This document shows positions 60,861 to 64,000 of a stretch of DNA of 64,000 bases, piece by piece. Source of the stretch: Paroedura picta (taxonomy: Eukaryota > Chordata > Lepidosauria > Squamata > Gekkonidae); the NCBI RefSeq assembly GCF_049243985.1, contig NC_135384.1, positions 14,814,501 to 14,878,500 of the forward strand. The letters are read 5' to 3'. Made by a program: the position numbers and the translations under genes. The notes beneath the pieces were generated by a model. The model was not told the origin of the DNA and did no database searches. It saw only the letters and a program-made list of their open reading frames with translations. The first letter of the stretch is position 1. Each line of letters begins with the position of its first letter.

Positions 60861-63012
60861 GGCCACTTTCCTTCCATTCCCAGATGTCTACTTGCACGTG
60901 CTGGGTTCTCAGCATTTGTTCTGTTCTGACTTTTCACAGATCACCAACTTAATCTGCCCGTGTCCTTGAGGTAGTTGAACCTATAAGGGAATCTTAGCAG
61001 AAGGTTCAGTTAATGTGTACTCCACCCCATCCCATTTATCTCTCAGTATAATACAATTTCTTTGCCTAGTGAACTGGCTGTTTCTTTGCCTGGACTTGCT
61101 CTAAAGGAACTGTCTTCAAGAACTATGCCTGAAACTGATTTTGTCTTCTGAATTGCAATTGAAAAAGAAGTATTTGATGGTTCAAGACGCAGAAGTGTGA
61201 CTCAGGTAAAAATAAAGCAGGAAGTTCTCCCTATTACCCATCTCTCAAAATTTTAGAACATACCTTTGTAAAACTTTATGTTCTCCCCCCACCATTAATT
61301 TCAAGTGAGAAGTATGAGGGATTAGAGAGAAGATTAACTGTGGGACAGAGTTTATATACAGTTAGCTTTCCACTCAGTCCTACCCTGTTCCCTCTATGCT
61401 ACCTCACAAGGCTTCCATCATGTGTGCTGAAATATGATGCCTCCTTCATTCTCACCAGTAGAAACTCTGCTTAGATCCAGGTTTTACTCAGTTAATGCGG
61501 GTTTTCTTTTGGTAATTTCCAAGGGCCAAGCAGTAGGGACATGGTAGTGGTAGAAAGTGTCTCCAAATCATACACAGTTTCTAGATACCTCATCGTGCCT
61601 TCAGGAGATTAAACAAACAGGGGCGGTGTACCTGTGCCAGCTACTGTGGGGCAATCATGGTGTGTCTCAGCAGTCTGCAATCCAGGGCCATTCCCAATTA
61701 GCTTCTGATGAAATTGGGCTAGTCTGGCCCGTCCAGTTCAGGATGAGTGGGAAACAAACTTACATATAGATATAAATATATACAGATTTCCAGACTCCCT
61801 GTATTTATGCATCAAAGCTCTGCTAATTTATTGGTGGTTTATACAGTGATTTATTTTTTTTTTTGCAGTCCCTGGAAATTTCTTGTCCAACAAGACAACA
61901 ACTGTAATGATGGGGCATGTCTTCCTAATTATAGTAGTTCTGATGGTTTTGGCCTTGGTCTCAAAGGGCCATTCGGATTGGCACAATTTAAATTAATATG
62001 TAGTAATGCGATTGTGATATTTTAAGGGGAAATCAGGCTAAAACACCAACACCTGACATTATTCCTGGATTGAGAACTTCACATTATTCTGATAGTCCCC
62101 AAGGATCAGAATGTGAAGTTATTCTCTTAGAATTACAAATGAAGTCAAGCCAAGAAATTTAGTTTCCCCAGAGAAAATGGCCATTTCAGCATGTGACTCA
62201 TATGACATCAAAGTGCCTAGAGAGTTTTCTTCCCTTTCCAAACTTGGGCCCTGCCCTAAAAGCTCCAGGAATTTCTAATCCAGTGTTTTCAACTTTAAGG
62301 TAACCTTATGTATACTGATCACAATTAGATATACTGATGAAGTACACAATAACTCTAAAACAACTTAAAATTAATTAAACTTTTCCCCTTGGGAATATAT
62401 ATTTCGACACTAAGTCAAATTTCCATTGTGTTATGGGAGAAAAGACAATTGGGTGTCCCCTTGCTTGTATAGGCAAAACACTGAGGAAGTCCCCCCCCCC
62501 CAATTTGGATTAGAATCTTACTCCAAGATACAATATTGGAGAAGGCAGCCAAGGCCAAATCAAAATTTTTAAATTCCAAAACAATGTGAGAGCCTGGGTA
62601 GAATGAGTCCCAGAATGTGCCTCCCAATTCTGTAGGGAATTATATGCAGTGATAAAAACCTCAGAGCAACAAGCATCGAATGGGACTCCCTGCAAGAGAT
62701 TCCTATCATCTTCCCACCTCTGGACCAGTGACCTAGGGATGGAGAAACAAGTGTAAGGGTGACATCTGGATATGTAGAACGTTTGCAGGGACCAATGCTG
62801 TAGATGCCCCATCTGCCATCTGTTGAAGGGCACTACAGAGGCCATTAAACCGAAGAGCCATTGTAGAGAAAAGGCAGACCTTCTGTGGTTCCTAACTAGG
62901 GCTCTCACAGCGGGAGAAACTGACCAGGCTCTTTCCTCGAGGAAAACCCATCTCACAGTTGAATCAAAGGTAGGACCCACACATGTGACTTACTGGGAAG
63001 AAACCAATCTAG
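60861..63012. other. Spacer upstream of V2R-5
   Basis: Conserved exon 1 5' flank to about 61300; then spacer DNA paralogous to the other intervals (61430-62060), a short dispersed repeat near 62150-62320, and a DIRS-like fossil. No gene recognised. Confidence 0.6.
62500..62990 (-). mobile_element. DIRS-like tyrosine-recombinase retrotransposon fragment (fossil)
   Basis: The minus-strand frame 62510-62980 resembles the reverse transcriptase/RNase H region of DIRS-type elements (residues FSLQWLFGLMASVVPF, RWQMGHLQHWSLQTF, NWEAHSGTHSTQAL). Only this short part remains; no ends or recombinase are visible. It lies next to the truncated end of the V2R-6 exon. Old and broken. Confidence 0.55.
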
Positions 63013-63676
63013 ACTGAAACAATGGGGTAACTTTCTGGTTAGGAAAGCCACTACTAAGCTGACAGTGGCTAGGAAGCCCATGAAGCCCAGGACACAATAA
63101 AACAAGGCAGCTGAGCCCTCATTACATTCCAGTATGATTGTCTCCTTTGGTGAATGCAGGTCCTTATCTGGGAATGGAGAGGAAGTACTTATCCAAAGAA
63201 CAAGTACCTACTTGAACAAGGGAACAAGGAAAGGACAAGAGAATATGCCTGTCTTTTGCCCACCAGGGGCCTTAGCCTAGAGCCCGGTTCCGTAGCCAGA
63301 AAAACCATAACCACAGAGATGGTTTTGGCAAGTACAGTAGAAATAGCTACTGAGAATAAGATGCCAAAACTTGTTTGTCGGAGAAGGCAGGTCACTTTTC
63401 CAGGCTGCCCAATGAAGAGCAAGGCAGAGAGGAAGCAATGAGCAAGGAAGATGAGAAGAAGATAGGTCAGACTGCGGTTGTTGGCTTTGACTATGGGAGT
63501 ATCCTGGTGCTTCACAAATGTTCCAAGCAGCAAAGCTGTGATCAGGGAGAACGAAATAGCCAAGGTTTATAGGAAGATACCTATAGGTTCTTCATATGAA
63601 AGGAAGCTTTCATCCTTGGGACACATTGATTTTTCTTGTAATTCGAATAGTAACCTTGTGGACAAATGACACAGCT
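63013..63676 (-). pseudogene. V2R-6: broken 7TM exon (exon 6) of a vomeronasal receptor
   Basis: A minus-strand frame (63189-63563) encodes helices 1-4 of a V2[53 protein letters not shown]. Compared with V2R-5 it has at least one single-base insertion and a two-base deletion around 63195-63235, a one-base loss near 63620 and an in-frame stop near 63570. Homology stops at about 63013, so the exon's 3' third (helices 6 and 7 and tail) is gone. A SINE sits in its first codons next to the acceptor. Upstream exons, if any, lie beyond the right edge. This host gene remnant cannot make a receptor. Confidence 0.85.
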
Positions 63677-63684
63677 ACTCTTGT

Positions 63685-63917
63685 GGAGCAGGGTGGTAAA
63701 GATCCCAGCAGCCGGCTCAAGGTTGACTCAGCCTTCCGTCCTTCCAAGGTTGGTAAAATGAGTACCCAGCTTGCTGGGAGGAAAAATGGTAATGACTGGG
63801 GAAGGAAATGGCAGACAACCCTGTATTGAGTCTGCCATGAAAACGCTAGAGATCGTCACCCCAAGGGTCGAACATGACCCGGTGCTTGCACAGGGGATAC
63901 CTTTACCTTTACATTTT
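63685..63917 (+). repeat. Sauria-like SINE inserted at V2R-6 exon 6 start
   Basis: Matches the plus-strand unit of the inverted double SINEs (caaggttgactcagccttcc, gaaaacgctagag, tail acctttac). Imperfect 8-bp flanks actcttgt (63677-63684) and acccttgt (63918-63925). It separates the first exon 6 codons from the GA tract and acceptor. Confidence 0.8.
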
Positions 63918-63926
63918 ACCCTTGTC

Positions 63927-63984
<58 letters not shown>
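63927..63984. repeat. GA microsatellite beside V2R-6 exon 6
   Basis: About 28 GA units at the place where V2R-2 and V2R-3 carry theirs, which confirms the position of the former exon 6 acceptor. Confidence 0.9.
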
Positions 63985-63988
<4 letters not shown>

Positions 63989-64000
63989 TATATTATTTTC

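Noticed and set aside
1-64000. A novel defence, biosynthetic or CRISPR-like system
   Set aside because: All convincing coding sequence is V2R exons or retrotransposon fragments; no spacer-repeat arrays or unfamiliar gene clusters were seen.

Overview
The window comes from a vertebrate genome, almost certainly a squamate reptile (lizard or snake). Three things point that way: a tandem array of vomeronasal type-2 receptor (V2R, family C GPCR) genes with the classic six-exon structure; BovB/RTE, CR1 and L2/CR1-like LINEs; and SINEs of the Sauria and tRNA-derived types common in squamates. The species cannot be named from the sequence alone. There is no bacterial-type content (operons, CRISPR).

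Layout: every receptor gene is on the minus strand, so 5' ends lie at the higher coordinate. V2R-1 (359-6379) has exons 1-5 and loses its 7TM exon off the left edge. V2R-2 (10429-20910), V2R-3 (25605-33816), V2R-4 (36652-44828) and V2R-5 (49972-60860) are each complete, with all six coding exons open and joined by GT/AG sites in phases 2-0-0-0-1. They predict receptors of about 873-883 residues: signal peptide, Venus-flytrap ligand domain, nine-cysteine domain, seven-helix domain. V2R-6 is a broken remnant of exon 6 (63013-63676) at the right edge. Exon 1 recurs every 11-16 kb, which fits growth by tandem duplication. V2R-2 and V2R-3 are the most alike.

The DNA between and inside the genes is duplicated along with them and carries later insertions: three copies of a MITE-like element with 14-bp terminal inverted repeats and 3-bp target duplications; a 5'-truncated BovB copy with a 10-bp target duplication; inverted double SINEs in two paralogous spacers; an LTR-like element in intron 2 of V2R-2 and V2R-3; nested LINE 3' ends in intron 2; a fossil DIRS-like fragment; an 89-unit TTC array; long GA arrays directly beside exon 6 acceptors; and a short interstitial telomeric array inside an L1 fragment. 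V2R-2 has a hybrid intron 1 with a leftover exon 1 tail, a mark of unequal crossing-over.

How the genes work together: each V2R protein is expected to sit on the microvilli of vomeronasal sensory neurons and detect peptide or protein cues. The genes are alternative receptors expressed in separate neurons, not parts of one pathway. I found no previously undescribed system. The noteworthy content is the structure and evolution of the array. All homology statements were made by reading and by comparing paralogous segments by eye; no database search was run.
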